A stretch of DNA of 64,000 nt from Nibribacter koreensis (GCF_039541795.1 NZ_BAABGX010000001.1:992001-1056000), one strand, 5' to 3'; counted from the stretch's first letter, positions 52,896-62,533 are shown. Notes: generated by a model not told the origin, from the letters alone. Program-made: numbers and translations.

Positions 52896-54620
52896 ATGAA
52901 AAAACTTCTTTCACTTACTTTGATCTGCACTCTTGTTTGTCAGATCTCTTGTTCTCCAACTGCTCAAAAGGAAACTCCTCTTAGGGTAAGGCTTCCGCAA
53001 GACCCAGAGTCTTTACATCCTTTAAGTTACGGGAATGCACACGCGCTCCAACTCATCAACCTTATATACCAAAGCCTACTCACGGTAGAACTAGGCTCAA
53101 AGGAAGTACAGCCTTTATTGGCTGCCAACTTGCCGCTTGTAACCATAAAAGACAGCCTTTCTTATTTTGCCTACCAGATTAGACCAGAAGCCAGATGGGA
53201 CGATGGCAAGCCTGTCACAGCACAAGATGTTGCCTTTTCACTTAAGCTACTAAACAGCCCCTTGCTAGACAATGAGCGTTGGCGCGCGCAGTATCATTTT
53301 ATAAAGGATATTGTACTTTCTAATAAAAACCCTCTTGCGTTTACCATTATTTGTAGCGGCTATACCCCCGAAATGAATCTGCTCACAGGTGATTTCTTTG
53401 TCTTACCTGCTCATAGATATGATCCTCAAGCTAAAATCACCCAGATTCCCTTTGGTTTGTTCAAAATCAGATATGACTCCCTGGCAAATAGCCCTGCCAT
53501 TAAAGAACTGTCGTCTACCGTTCAGTCGCCTTCCATGGCGAAAGACACTGCCTGGGTACGTGGAAGTGGGCCCTACAAGCTTATGGCTTGGAGTGGCGGA
53601 CAGCAAGTGACATTGTCCAAAAAGAAAAATTGGTGGGGCACTACCTTAGAAAAATCTTCCCCCAGTTTTAGAAACAACCCCTCTACTCTACAATTTCAAA
53701 TAATTGAAGACAACGCTGCGGCTGTTATAGCTCTTAAGGCCAGGCAACTGGATGTGATGGACAATATCCCACTGCCCAGTTTTTTAGAGATGCAGAGGAA
53801 CAAGTCGTTTAAACAGGACTTTAGCTTGCATACTGCCCCTACCTTCGATTTGGTATTTTTAGGGATTAATGGCTCTAGCCCTCTTCTGAATGACAAATTG
53901 ACCCGCCAGGCTCTTTCTCACTTAGTTAACATTCCTCAGTTAATCAAAACCATCCAAGGTGGGTACGCTACGGCTACGGTAGGATTAGTCCATCCAGAGG
54001 AAAAACAGTTTTACAATTCTACCCTACCCCCCATTGATCATAATCCAGCAAAGACTCAGGACTTGCTTCAAAAAGCTGGTTGGAAGAAATCTTCTGAAGG
54101 CTGGGTAAAATCAAAAGGAAAAAGCAAGACCGTGCTTGCGCTTACACTCATGTACAGGGCAGGCAACTCTGAGTTTGAAAGTATTGCCTTGCTCTTTCAA
54201 CAGAACGCCAAAGCAATGGGCATCCCTGTTAGCCTACAAGCCATTGAAAGCAGCCAGATTTCACAAAGGCTCCAGGACGGCACCTTTGATTTGTACCTAA
54301 GAACGTTTGTGGGCAATCCCTTTTCTTATAACCTGCTCCCGCTTTTACACACATCCAGTATAGGTGAGGGCGGGGGTAATGTGACGCGCTTCGGGAATGC
54401 AGAAACAGACCAATTGCTGGAGAGAATATCCATTGAGAGCAACCAAAATACCAAGGCCACGCTCCTGAAACAGTTACAAGAGAAAATGCAGGAGGAGCGA
54501 AACCTGGTGTTTTTGTTTTTCCAGCAGAACAAACTGGCGGTTTCAAAAAAAGTTGACTCAGTGATCATTTCCAGCCTCAAGCCGGGGTATGACCTGCCTA
54601 AATTTGTTCTAAAGAAATAA
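52896..54620 (+). CDS. ABC transporter substrate-binding lipoprotein (peptide/nickel type)
   Basis: A protein of 574 residues of the SBP_bac_5 family. MKKLLSLTLICTLVCQISC is a lipoprotein signal (Cys19). Then LPQDPESLHPLSYGNAHALQLINLIYQSLL, the RPEARWDDGKPVTAQDVAFSLKLL motif typical of DppA/OppA proteins, and VRGSGPYKLMAWSGGQQVTLSK. It probably binds short peptides and delivers them to the permeases encoded just downstream. The ATG at 52896 is preferred because it begins a clean lipoprotein signal. Confidence 0.85.
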   Translation: MKKLLSLTLICTLVCQISCSPTAQKETPLRVRLPQDPESLHPLSYGNAHALQLINLIYQSLLTVELGSKEVQPLLAANLPLVTIKDSLSYFAYQIRPEARWDDGKPVTAQDVAFSLKLLNSPLLDNERWRAQYHFIKDIVLSNKNPLAFTIICSGYTPEMNLLTGDFFVLPAHRYDPQAKITQIPFGLFKIRYDSLANSPAIKELSSTVQSPSMAKDTAWVRGSGPYKLMAWSGGQQVTLSKKKNWWGTTLEKSSPSFRNNPSTLQFQIIEDNAAAVIALKARQLDVMDNIPLPSFLEMQRNKSFKQDFSLHTAPTFDLVFLGINGSSPLLNDKLTRQALSHLVNIPQLIKTIQGGYATATVGLVHPEEKQFYNSTLPPIDHNPAKTQDLLQKAGWKKSSEGWVKSKGKSKTVLALTLMYRAGNSEFESIALLFQQNAKAMGIPVSLQAIESSQISQRLQDGTFDLYLRTFVGNPFSYNLLPLLHTSSIGEGGGNVTRFGNAETDQLLERISIESNQNTKATLLKQLQEKMQEERNLVFLFFQQNKLAVSKKVDSVIISSLKPGYDLPKFVLKK

Positions 54621-54622
54621 GT

Positions 54623-55978
54623 ATGCCAATCAAAAGCCTTATCCATAAGCTCTTGGGGCTTGGTTTGGCGCTTTGGGGAACAGCCAGTGTCTTATTTTTC
54701 CTGATTCATCTTTTGCCCTCCTATAATCTACCGCGAGGCATGGATCAGGCAGATGTCACTGCCTACGGGAATGCCGCTTCTTCGGTTCAGCAGCAAGTAA
54801 AAGCAGATTATCTTAAAAGAAGAGGCTTAGACCAGCCTTTATTTTATTTTAAAATTTCTCCCAATGGGTTGCAAAAGAATGGCACGGTACCAACCCCATA
54901 TTACCTAGAAGCTTTTATAGAAAAGGCAAGCAAAACGCACGGACTAAACGCCACCCGTGCCTTTCTTAGAGAATGGAACTTGTTTCTGCTAGACATAGAA
55001 AGCCAAACGCAAAGTCTCTCAAAAAACATTGCGCTCCACGCCTTCTTTAATGATTGGGCATTGCAAGAATCCAGTAAAGGAAGAGCCTCATTAGAAAGTC
55101 GTTTTTTGCTTGATTTGACAAAAACAGGCCAAAATCGGGCTTCAAAAGTTATGCAAGCTTGGCACCAGTTAATGAATAGCAGCCCACAGGTAACAGACCT
55201 TCTCCCAACTATAGCTTGGGTAGGCAATAAGAACCAATATCATATCTGGCTAGCTGGCATAATCACCGGCAATCTGGGCACCTCAACTAAAGATTATGAG
55301 CCTGTCAAGGACAAGCTTTTATCGTCTTTAAAAGTGTCTGCGTCTATAGCCTTGCCAGCAACCTTCGTGGCCCTGGTACTCTCCTGCATGTTGGCATTCT
55401 GGATGAGCCTCCCTGAAAAATCTGAATTAAAAACCGGGATAACGCACATACTGTATGCATTAGACAGCCTTCCTGGGTTCATGATAACACTGGGAATTTT
55501 TGCTCTCTATCTCATTTTGGGAGGTACCTTGGCCAGTTATGATGCACTGTCGTTTAATCCTTTCTCTGGCACCATTCTGCTGGGGAGTTTGAGCGTGGTT
55601 TTGTTTCTGTTACCATTTCTCACGTTGTTCTTCCAGAGGAGCCTCCTTTCAGAATTAAACCAACCCTACATACGGACGGCTCAGGCCAAAGGCATGTCCT
55701 TTAGAAATGCATTAGCTACCCATGGCGTGCCTAATGCCTTAGCTTCAGTTACCGTAGTGGTAGCAGATATGCTGGCGAGTCTCATTGCCGGGGTGCTCAT
55801 TGTAGAGGTGACGTTTTCCTTGCCAGGGACTGGTAGTTTATTAGCCCACTCCTTGGTATCCCAGGACTTTGCAACCGTCATTGGGCTTACACTTAGTCTA
55901 TTGTTATTTAGAACAACACTTATGTGGTTGACAGAGGCAGCCAACTCTTTTCTTGACCCTAGAACACAAAGGGTATGA
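54623..55978 (+). CDS. ABC transporter permease (DppB-like) with insertion
   Basis: A membrane protein of 451 residues, about 130 longer than usual for DppB-type permeases. After the first helix (LGLGLALWGTASVLFFLIHLLP) comes a hydrophilic stretch to about residue 205 that replaces the normal short loop; then GIITGNLGTSTKDYEPV and the usual helices, with the coupling loop SELNQPYIRTAQAKGMSFRNALATHGVPNAL (EAA-like). It forms the channel with the next gene product. It starts 2 bp after the substrate-binding gene and overlaps the next by ATGA. Confidence 0.82.
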   Translation: MPIKSLIHKLLGLGLALWGTASVLFFLIHLLPSYNLPRGMDQADVTAYGNAASSVQQQVKADYLKRRGLDQPLFYFKISPNGLQKNGTVPTPYYLEAFIEKASKTHGLNATRAFLREWNLFLLDIESQTQSLSKNIALHAFFNDWALQESSKGRASLESRFLLDLTKTGQNRASKVMQAWHQLMNSSPQVTDLLPTIAWVGNKNQYHIWLAGIITGNLGTSTKDYEPVKDKLLSSLKVSASIALPATFVALVLSCMLAFWMSLPEKSELKTGITHILYALDSLPGFMITLGIFALYLILGGTLASYDALSFNPFSGTILLGSLSVVLFLLPFLTLFFQRSLLSELNQPYIRTAQAKGMSFRNALATHGVPNALASVTVVVADMLASLIAGVLIVEVTFSLPGTGSLLAHSLVSQDFATVIGLTLSLLLFRTTLMWLTEAANSFLDPRTQRV

Positions 55979-57018
55979 GCTTAACCGCATCTGCACTACC
56001 TGCGCGTTTGATGACTTACCAATGGAAAGTTATGTTGGCTGCCGTTTGGCTTGCCACATTTACTTTACTAGCCTTCTTGCCTTTGCCTGAGAATGCACTT
56101 AATGCAATTCCTGAGAACGCTCTGTTACCTCCTTTTCAAGACCCCTTTCACTGGCTTGGCACGGACCAATTAGGGAGAGAGATAAACTGGTACCTTGTAG
56201 CTGCCACTCAGACGGCGTGGTGGCTTACCTTTCCACCCTTATTAGGGGCTACCCTGATAGGTATTATTATTGGGACGACTTCTGCGCACTTCGCTAAAAA
56301 GCCTTTGAAGCTACCCTTGCTTACTTTAGCATTAATCGTCTTGGCATTGCTCTGGGCTATCTACCTTATTTATCTGTATCTGGGTTGGGTCATTGCTGCA
56401 CCCAGGGCTATGGCATCCTTCTGGGCCTTGACCTTTGGTAGCTTACTATTACTGGTGATTGCCTCATATGGAATCACTAGAATTACCTCTATTACTAAGA
56501 GAAGCCTGGTGACCTTGCCGGTAGATGAGGCAGCGCAACGGCTAATGGACTTTTGGACTACTTTCCCTAAGCTTCTTCTGCTTTTACTGCTCTCCACCTT
56601 ATCCTCTCCTTCCGTCATGAGCATGGGGGTTTGGATCATGGTCACGTATTGGGTTTTGCCAGCTAGGCTTGCCAGAAATAGATCCTTGCTGGTGAGGAAT
56701 GAGCTATTCTTTGAAGCCGCAATTGCCCTTGGCCTCCCTCATCCTGCTTTATTGATCCGGCATCTATGGCCCTCCATGAAAGGCCAATTAATTACAAATT
56801 TCTGTTTTAATGCTTCAGGTTTGCTGGGCATAGGATCAACACTGGCATTCTTAGGAATAGGTTTGCCTGCCGATGTACCCACCTGGGGTAAGATGCTATC
56901 CTTGGCCAGATTCTCTTTAGAGAGTTGGTGGCTGTTACTTTTCCCGGCTACTTTACTGCTACTCTCCATAATTAGCCTACAGGCGGTAGGAAATTATCTT
57001 TCTAAGAGGAACATATAG
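55975..57018 (+). CDS. ABC transporter permease (DppC-like)
   Basis: A membrane protein of 347 residues. FHWLGTDQLGREINWYLVAATQTAWWL is the DppC-type N-terminal motif, and LVRNELFFEAAIALGLPHPALLIRHLWPS the EAA-like ATPase-coupling loop. It overlaps the DppB-like gene by 4 bp. The window shows no ATPase gene after it; the next 400 bp hold only a candidate RNA and a tRNA, so the ATPases must be encoded elsewhere or shared. Confidence 0.85.
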   Translation: MSLTASALPARLMTYQWKVMLAAVWLATFTLLAFLPLPENALNAIPENALLPPFQDPFHWLGTDQLGREINWYLVAATQTAWWLTFPPLLGATLIGIIIGTTSAHFAKKPLKLPLLTLALIVLALLWAIYLIYLYLGWVIAAPRAMASFWALTFGSLLLLVIASYGITRITSITKRSLVTLPVDEAAQRLMDFWTTFPKLLLLLLLSTLSSPSVMSMGVWIMVTYWVLPARLARNRSLLVRNELFFEAAIALGLPHPALLIRHLWPSMKGQLITNFCFNASGLLGIGSTLAFLGIGLPADVPTWGKMLSLARFSLESWWLLLFPATLLLLSIISLQAVGNYLSKRNI

Positions 57019-57184
57019 CATTCAAATGTTACCTAGCAGACCTATTCTTATTTTTATCAATATGCCACCTAATGGATTACATAACATTTAAAGGTATTTC
57101 AATATAATATTTAACTATAATCCTAGTTACTAAATTTCAATAGTTTCCTTTTTCAATTTACACCGCTTCCCTACTTTCGTAACA
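57019..57184. other. AT-rich intergenic region
   Basis: About 165 bp of AT-rich DNA after the permease gene with no coding frame. The only recognisable signal is the possible promoter of the following RNA candidate: TACTTTCG at 57172-57179, with TTTC about 17-24 bp upstream. Confidence 0.4.
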
Positions 57185-57339
57185 AGTCAAGGCATACTTA
57201 CACATGGTGTTTACTAATATGTATTGTGTCTTATGCTAGTGAGACCGTGTTTGTTCCCCCGGCAGAGGCGGTTTAGTGAAATTTAGTTTTTTGTTGTTTG
57301 TCTGTCTGCCTGCCGTCTTGTCAACGGCAGGCTTTTTTT
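57185..57339 (+). ncRNA. Candidate small RNA ending in a strong terminator
   Basis: There is no coding frame here. TACTTTCG (57172-57179) could be a -7 element; the following sequence has GCATA/TATGC and ACACA/TGTGT arms that fold into one long imperfect hairpin (about 57194-57236), a CCG/CGG hairpin, and at the end CCTGCCGT/ACGGCAGG with seven T. Size (about 150 nt) and layout fit a stand-alone regulatory RNA such as a 6S-like RNA, but no family is identified. Confidence 0.4.
57309..57339 (+). terminator. Rho-independent terminator
   Basis: Stem CCTGCCGT (57309-57316) / ACGGCAGG (57324-57331), loop CTTGTCA, then C and seven T. Confidence 0.85.
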
Positions 57340-57441
57340 GTGCCTATTTCTGCCAAGGAACTAAGACGTTGTAAACCTTAAATGGAGGGTAAAAAAAAGA
57401 GCCTTGCACCATAAGGTTACAAGGCTCTTCTTAAAATTCTG

Positions 57442-57528
57442 CGGAGAGGGAGGGATTCGAACCCTCGATACCGTTACCAGTATACACACTTTCCAGGCGT
57501 GCTCGTTCGACCACTCTGACACCTCTCC
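57442..57528 (-). tRNA. tRNA-Ser (GGA)
   Basis: On the minus strand: acceptor GGAGAGG/CCTCTCC, D arm, anticodon loop with GGA preceded by CT and followed by AA, a long variable arm typical of serine tRNA (TGTATACTGGTAACGGTATC) and the T arm GAGGGTTCGAATCCCTC. 87 nt; CCA is not encoded. Confidence 0.93.
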
Positions 57529-57595
57529 GGTTAACAGGTTGCAAAGAAAGGCAGAAGCAAACGCTTTTGCAAGCGGTTTGCTTATTTTCCCTGCC

Positions 57596-58669
57596 TTATC
57601 CTCTAAAAGTAAGCTCGCCCCTCAGGTTGGACTGAAGCAGTTTTTTGGTTTCTTCTAAAGGAAGGCGTTTTCCTAAGACAAACATCAGTTTGGTAACTGC
57701 CGCTTCGGTGGTCATGTCAGTGCCCCCAACCACGCCCATTTCCCTTAGGTACAGACTGGTTTCATACTGACCCTGGCGCACCTCTCCTTCCTCGCATTGA
57801 GAAACGTTAAGGATGACAATGCCACGACCTACTGCCTCTTGCAGTAATTCTAAAAACCACGGATACGTGGGCGCGTTCCCAGATCCGAAAGTTTCCAGTA
57901 CAAGACCCTTCAACCCTTCGCTTTGCAGGACGGCCCTTACCACCGCTGGCGTAATGCCTGGAAAGAGCTTAAGAACTGCCACTTGCTCCTCTAGCTCCTG
58001 GTATACTTTCAATGGTGTTTCAGGAATAGGCTTTATAAGCGTCTGATTGTATTCAATGTCTATGCCCACATGCGCTAAGGGTGGAAACTTGCCAGAATTG
58101 AAGGCATTGAACATCCTGCTCTCTACCTTGGTAGCTCTGTTTCCGCGCAATAATTGTGTATTGAAGAAGATGCAAACCTCTGGCACCAATGGCTTGCCTT
58201 TTAAGTGAGCAGAGGCTATCTCTAAGGCGGTGATTAGGTTACGACGGGCATCTGTGCGCATGCGCCCAATAGGAACCTGAGCCCCTGTGAAAATGACTGG
58301 CTTGGATAGATTCTCTAAAAGGAAGCTAAGTACTGAGGCACTGTACGCCATGGTGTCAGTACCATGTAACACTACAAAGCCATCATACTCCTCATAATTG
58401 ACCTGAATGATTTGGGCAAGCTTGATCCAATGCTCCACCCCAATGTTAGAGGAATCAATAGGTGGGTCCAGGCTCAACACTGTGAGCATCACCTTAAACT
58501 GCCGCATCTCAGGTACTCTGTGAATCACCTCGCTAAAATCAAACGGCACTAGGTGTTCATCCTGTTTATCTGACACCATGCCAATGGTACCACCCGTGTA
58601 AATAAGCAAAATAGACGCCTCTGGGTTGCGGGGAGCGGCTGTATTGATATTTACCTTAAAGAATTTCAT
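57596..58669 (-). CDS. ansA: L-asparaginase type I
   Basis: An enzyme of 357 residues that hydrolyses L-asparagine to aspartate and ammonia. ILLIYTGGTIGMVSD holds the first catalytic Thr and DGFVVLHGTDTMAYSAS the second Thr-Asp pair; PVIFTGAQVPIGRMRTDARRNLI and VVGGTDMTTEAAVTKLM follow as expected for the cytoplasmic type I enzymes. No signal peptide. It lies 12 bp after tatD and is probably co-transcribed with it. Confidence 0.9.
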   Translation of the reverse strand: MKFFKVNINTAAPRNPEASILLIYTGGTIGMVSDKQDEHLVPFDFSEVIHRVPEMRQFKVMLTVLSLDPPIDSSNIGVEHWIKLAQIIQVNYEEYDGFVVLHGTDTMAYSASVLSFLLENLSKPVIFTGAQVPIGRMRTDARRNLITALEIASAHLKGKPLVPEVCIFFNTQLLRGNRATKVESRMFNAFNSGKFPPLAHVGIDIEYNQTLIKPIPETPLKVYQELEEQVAVLKLFPGITPAVVRAVLQSEGLKGLVLETFGSGNAPTYPWFLELLQEAVGRGIVILNVSQCEEGEVRQGQYETSLYLREMGVVGGTDMTTEAAVTKLMFVLGKRLPLEETKKLLQSNLRGELTFRG

Positions 58670-58681
58670 AGGCTATGATGG

Positions 58682-59446
58682 CTAAGCGAATAATTGGATG
58701 GCGTTGGCAGTAGTGGCAGTAGCCACTTGCTCTAAGGTCAAGGATTTAATATCAGCAATGCGCTGGGCAATACGGGGCAGGTAGCTGGGTTCATTACGCT
58801 TTCCTCTATAAGGAACCGGTGCTAAGTAAGGACTATCTGTCTCCAGCACCAAGTGACGCAAATCTGTCTGTTGGATGACAGGCTCCAGACCACCATTCTT
58901 GAAGGTGGCCACGCCGCCAATCCCTAATAGAAAACCCGTTTCTATTGCTTGGTCAGCTTCCTCTACAGTGCCTGAGAAACAATGAAAAATACCTGTAAGG
59001 GTACCGTCCTGCAGCTCCTGAACAATCTCTAGCGTTTCTTTGAAGGCGTCACGGGTATGTAACACAATAGGAATTTGGTATTGTTTAGCCCATTGGCACT
59101 GGATGCGCAACACTTCTTGCTGTTGGGCAAAGAAAGTCTTGTCCCAATACAAATCAAGGCCAGCCTCCCCTATTCCTTTAAACTTTCTTTTCTGGAACCA
59201 GCCTTCTACCTCATACAGCACCTTCTGGTAGTCTTCTTTAACGTAACAAGGATGCAAACCCATCAGCGCATGGCACATAGCAGGGTGCTTTTGCTCTAAA
59301 GCAAGCATTGCGTCTATAGACGTATGGTCAATGTTGGGCATGTAAATCTGCGCTACCCCCGCTTCCTCAGCCCTTAGGATCATGCCTTCCTGGTCATCCT
59401 CGAACTCAGGTGCGAATATATGGGCATGGGTATCAATAAATTGCAT
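58682..59446 (-). CDS. tatD: TatD-family metal-dependent hydrolase
   Basis: A hydrolase/DNase of 254 residues of the TatD family. FIDTHAHIF gives the HxH metal ligands at the start; GIGEAGLDLYWDKTFF, PIVLHTRDAF, GIFHCFSGTVEEADQAI and LVLETDSPYLAPVPYRGKRNEPSYL complete the family motifs. Length is typical. It precedes the asparaginase gene in the same direction. Confidence 0.92.
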   Translation of the reverse strand: MQFIDTHAHIFAPEFEDDQEGMILRAEEAGVAQIYMPNIDHTSIDAMLALEQKHPAMCHALMGLHPCYVKEDYQKVLYEVEGWFQKRKFKGIGEAGLDLYWDKTFFAQQQEVLRIQCQWAKQYQIPIVLHTRDAFKETLEIVQELQDGTLTGIFHCFSGTVEEADQAIETGFLLGIGGVATFKNGGLEPVIQQTDLRHLVLETDSPYLAPVPYRGKRNEPSYLPRIAQRIADIKSLTLEQVATATTANAIQLFA

Positions 59447-59465
59447 GCTAGGTTTCTATTTAAGC

Positions 59466-59511
59466 GATGGCCGTTTTTGGCTTCTTTTCCAGAAAACAGA
59501 CCAGAAATGGC
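59466..59511. repeat. Dispersed palindromic repeat, copy 6
   Basis: CCGTTTTTGGCTTCTTTTC and GAAAACAGACCAGAAATGG flank CA; same family, upstream of tatD. Confidence 0.6.
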
Positions 59512-59540
59512 AAATATAACAGAATGCCCTTGAACCGCTT

Positions 59541-60641
59541 TCAATAAAGCCGGCCCTTCCAGTTAATCTTGAAAGGCAAAAAGTAGTACACTATGAGCAG
59601 AATAGAAATTCCTAAAAGGTAGAATTCAAAGAATAGGACATCATACCATCTCATAGACCGGCCCGCTCTTTGCACGGCCTTCATCACAAAAATGCTCTGT
59701 AATAGCACCTTTCCCAAGCCAATCAGTAAAGCGGTACTCAAGGAGGTGTAGGAAAAAAAGGGCACCCAAACCGGATAGTAAATGGAATTAAATACCAATA
59801 AGGCCCGTATGTACCAAGGCAAAAGCCAGGCACCCCGCATCCAACGCTTGCGCTGGTGCAGCAGAAAACGCAAAGAGGGCGCCGGCGCGCTCAGGGCTAA
59901 CACTGAATCACTAAATACATGGCAAGAAGAAAAGCCCTTCTTAAGCACCTTAGAAAATAACTGAACATCCTCCGTTATGGAAAAAGGGATGCCTTCAAAC
60001 CCGCCAACCGCCTCATATGCTTGCCGGGTAATGGCCATGTTGTTCCCCATGGTAGACACCGGAAGCCCTCTGTCTGCCACTACTTGCATGAGGCCCAATG
60101 AATAAAGCCAGTCCAAGGCCTGCATCCGGTCAAACCACCGGCTACCCGTCACGGTGGTAATACCAGTAGCCAACGCATAGCGGCCGGTAAGTTGCTGCAA
60201 CAAACTTTTCACCCAAGTCTTAGGCACTTGAATGTCTGCGTCTGTAAAGAAATAATAGTTAGAGGTCGCCAAATGCGCCAGCTGGGCTAAAACGTTGGCC
60301 TTCCCTTTTGTGCCTGCCACATCATGAGTGATAGAGACAAGCTTAATGAAAGGTTTATCAAGGATGAAATTCTTTACCAGATGCTTGGTCTGGTCCTGTG
60401 AACGGTCATCACCTACCAAAATCTCTAGCTTGTCTTTAGGATAATCCAATTGGCTCAGCGCCTCAAGACAAGTAAGAATATATGATTCTTCATCTCTGGC
60501 TGCCACCAAAATAGAGACCTTGGGCCAATTCTGTAAATCAAAGGCACTAAGGTTACCTCCTTTAAACCGGAAGACCCAGAAATAAAGCAATACCAGAAAG
60601 AGTAGAAAAAACAACGTGAAATAGACCAATGAGATGACCAT
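59541..60641 (-). CDS. Family 2 glycosyltransferase, membrane-bound
   Basis: A protein of 366 residues: one N-terminal helix (VYFTLFFLLFLVLLYFW), a GT-A domain with VSILVAARDEESYILTCLEALSQLDYPKDKLEILVGDDRSQD and a DxD-like TDADIQVPKTW, the acceptor region QRKRWMRGAWLLPW, and several C-terminal helices. It adds sugars to a lipid- or polysaccharide acceptor at the inner membrane. It lies directly before the deacetylase gene and probably works with it in cell-surface polymer synthesis. Confidence 0.85.
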   Translation of the reverse strand: MVISLVYFTLFFLLFLVLLYFWVFRFKGGNLSAFDLQNWPKVSILVAARDEESYILTCLEALSQLDYPKDKLEILVGDDRSQDQTKHLVKNFILDKPFIKLVSITHDVAGTKGKANVLAQLAHLATSNYYFFTDADIQVPKTWVKSLLQQLTGRYALATGITTVTGSRWFDRMQALDWLYSLGLMQVVADRGLPVSTMGNNMAITRQAYEAVGGFEGIPFSITEDVQLFSKVLKKGFSSCHVFSDSVLALSAPAPSLRFLLHQRKRWMRGAWLLPWYIRALLVFNSIYYPVWVPFFSYTSLSTALLIGLGKVLLQSIFVMKAVQRAGRSMRWYDVLFFEFYLLGISILLIVYYFLPFKINWKGRLY

Positions 60642-60644
60642 GGC

Positions 60645-61274
60645 CTATAGCGCTTTAAAAGTAAAGCCAGAAGCTGTGTAGTGCTCTAAAAGCCTGGGCA
60701 GGACGTAGCGTAGGTTTCGTTCAGCTTTGAGGCTGTCATGCAGGACTACAATAGAGCCCGGCGTTAAAAGCCCTTTTAGTTTAAGCCAGCAAACTTCAGG
60801 AGAAAGGCTTTGGTCAAAGTCATAGGTCAAGTGACTCCACATCACTACTTGGTACTTCTCTCTGAGTTGGGTTAAAAGAGAGTAGGTTAGTTGGCCATGC
60901 GGAGGCCTGAACAGTTTGGTAGTGACATGGGGCACCACTTGTTGCAGAGTCTTTTGGCATTGTTCTACTTCTTGCAGATAATGAGCAAACGGCGTTTTAA
61001 AAGCCTGCACATGTTTGTGTGTATGATTCCCCAGGGTGTGCCCCCCCTGAGCCACTTTTTTTGCAATGTCTGGATTGCGCTGTAAGTTTTCACCCACGCA
61101 GAAGAAAGTAGCCTTTGCCTGGTACTTCTCCAATTCAGCCAACACGAATTCAGTAACTTCTGGTATGGGGCCGTCGTCAAACGTGAGGTAGATGGTTTTC
61201 TCCAAAGACTTTCTGTGCCACCAAATATTTGGAAACAACCAGAACAGAACACTTGGAGTCTTATAGAACCGCAC
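60645..61274 (-). CDS. Polysaccharide deacetylase (NodB-like)
   Basis: A protein of 209 residues. IYLTFDDGPIPEVTEFVLAELEKYQAKATFFCVGEN gives the DD of the NodB active site, LGNHTHKH the metal His ligands, KLFRPPHGQLTYSLL and GSIVVLHDSLKAE the later motifs. It removes acetyl groups from N-acetylglucosamine-containing polymers. It starts 3 bp from the end of the glycosyltransferase gene. No signal peptide is clear, which is unusual. Confidence 0.9.
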   Translation of the reverse strand: MRFYKTPSVLFWLFPNIWWHRKSLEKTIYLTFDDGPIPEVTEFVLAELEKYQAKATFFCVGENLQRNPDIAKKVAQGGHTLGNHTHKHVQAFKTPFAHYLQEVEQCQKTLQQVVPHVTTKLFRPPHGQLTYSLLTQLREKYQVVMWSHLTYDFDQSLSPEVCWLKLKGLLTPGSIVVLHDSLKAERNLRYVLPRLLEHYTASGFTFKAL

Positions 61275-61309
61275 GCGTATAGGCCAAACAAGAAAAGTTA
61301 AACAGTCTA

Positions 61310-62533
61310 TTATTTAAACCTACAAGAGAGCAACGTGATGTCATCTGAGTAGGTGGCGCTGCTGTTAAAGGTGTTTATTTCCTGCAATAGTTGGGTATGG
61401 ATATTACGCGAACTCACGTACCGGCAGCACTGCAACACACGTATGGTATTCTCTATCCCAAACTCATCCTCATCCTGGTTGAAGACTTCTGTGAGCCCGT
61501 CTGTGTAGCAGAACACAAAAGACCTGGGCGGAATCTCAACTTTGGTGACTGTCAAGAACGGCAGGTCTTCAAAGATGCCCAGCATGGTACAGCCTTCTTC
61601 CAGCAGCTCGTACGAATTATTCTCCAGCAGCAAGATAGAGGCATTGTGTCCCGCATTTACGTAAGAAAGCTCCCGGGTTTCTGCGTTGTACAAGCCTATA
61701 AAAGTTGTGATGAACTTCTCAGCGATGGCGTTCTGGTAGATGAGGTAATTAAGCTCCTTCACAATGGTCCCTAAGTCTGTAGTTTGCCGCAGAATGGTAC
61801 GCAATCCTGCCTGAAAGTTAGACATAAGCAAAGAGGCCGGCACTCCCTTACCAGATACATCTGCCACGCAGAACAAAAACTGGTTGGAGTCTATCTGAAT
61901 GAAATCATAGTAGTCGCCGCCAATGGAAGAGTGCGGAATATAGGTGGCATGAATAGAGACCTTGGCGTTGTTAGGCAGACTCTTAGGGAAGAGCATGTTC
62001 TGCACCTCACGGGCAATCTCAATCTCTTTTCTAATGGCTTCCTGGGCTAAGCGGTGCCGCTCCAAGCGCCGATTTTCCATGGCCACCAGGATGATGTTGC
62101 TTAAGGTCTGCACAAAGCTGAGCGCACCAAGGGTGGTGTAGTAAGAGTGCACGTTGCCAATCATCACAAAGGCCAGAATGCGGTTGTTGTGGATGATGGG
62201 AATGATGGTCTCAAAATCCTGCCAGCGCTTGTCAATGTGCAGCCTGGACATGGCCGTGATTTCACGCAGGTCAGTCACCTCCTCGGGCAATGCGATCTCC
62301 CTGAAATTATGCTCCGTCCCAAAATTCACCTTGCACTCCCATTCCTCATCATGGATGAAAAGAGCCAGTCTTCTAATGTGCAACTGGGCCAGCAGGGTAA
62401 AGTGGTAAATCTTGTAGAGCGCTTCTTCGGGCAGGTTGTTATTGATGGCTTTGGTAATCTCTAGCAATGCCGCCAGCTCCAACTTCTTCAAGTTCAACTC
62501 CTGTTCTACCGTAGGGAACTTCAACTCAGACAT
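61310..62533 (-). CDS. GAF-SpoIIE-type PP2C phosphatase
   Basis: A protein of 407 residues. A sensory GAF-like domain (about 20-165) is linked by a helix (REVQNMLFPKSLP) to a SpoIIE/RsbU-type PP2C phosphatase domain with SIGGDYYDF, FLFCVADVSGKGVPASLLMSNFQA and the C-terminal YSDDITLLSC. Such proteins usually dephosphorylate an anti-sigma antagonist in partner-switching stress pathways; no such partner lies in the window. No membrane helices. Confidence 0.9.
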   Translation of the reverse strand: MSELKFPTVEQELNLKKLELAALLEITKAINNNLPEEALYKIYHFTLLAQLHIRRLALFIHDEEWECKVNFGTEHNFREIALPEEVTDLREITAMSRLHIDKRWQDFETIIPIIHNNRILAFVMIGNVHSYYTTLGALSFVQTLSNIILVAMENRRLERHRLAQEAIRKEIEIAREVQNMLFPKSLPNNAKVSIHATYIPHSSIGGDYYDFIQIDSNQFLFCVADVSGKGVPASLLMSNFQAGLRTILRQTTDLGTIVKELNYLIYQNAIAEKFITTFIGLYNAETRELSYVNAGHNASILLLENNSYELLEEGCTMLGIFEDLPFLTVTKVEIPPRSFVFCYTDGLTEVFNQDEDEFGIENTIRVLQCCRYVSSRNIHTQLLQEINTFNSSATYSDDITLLSCRFK

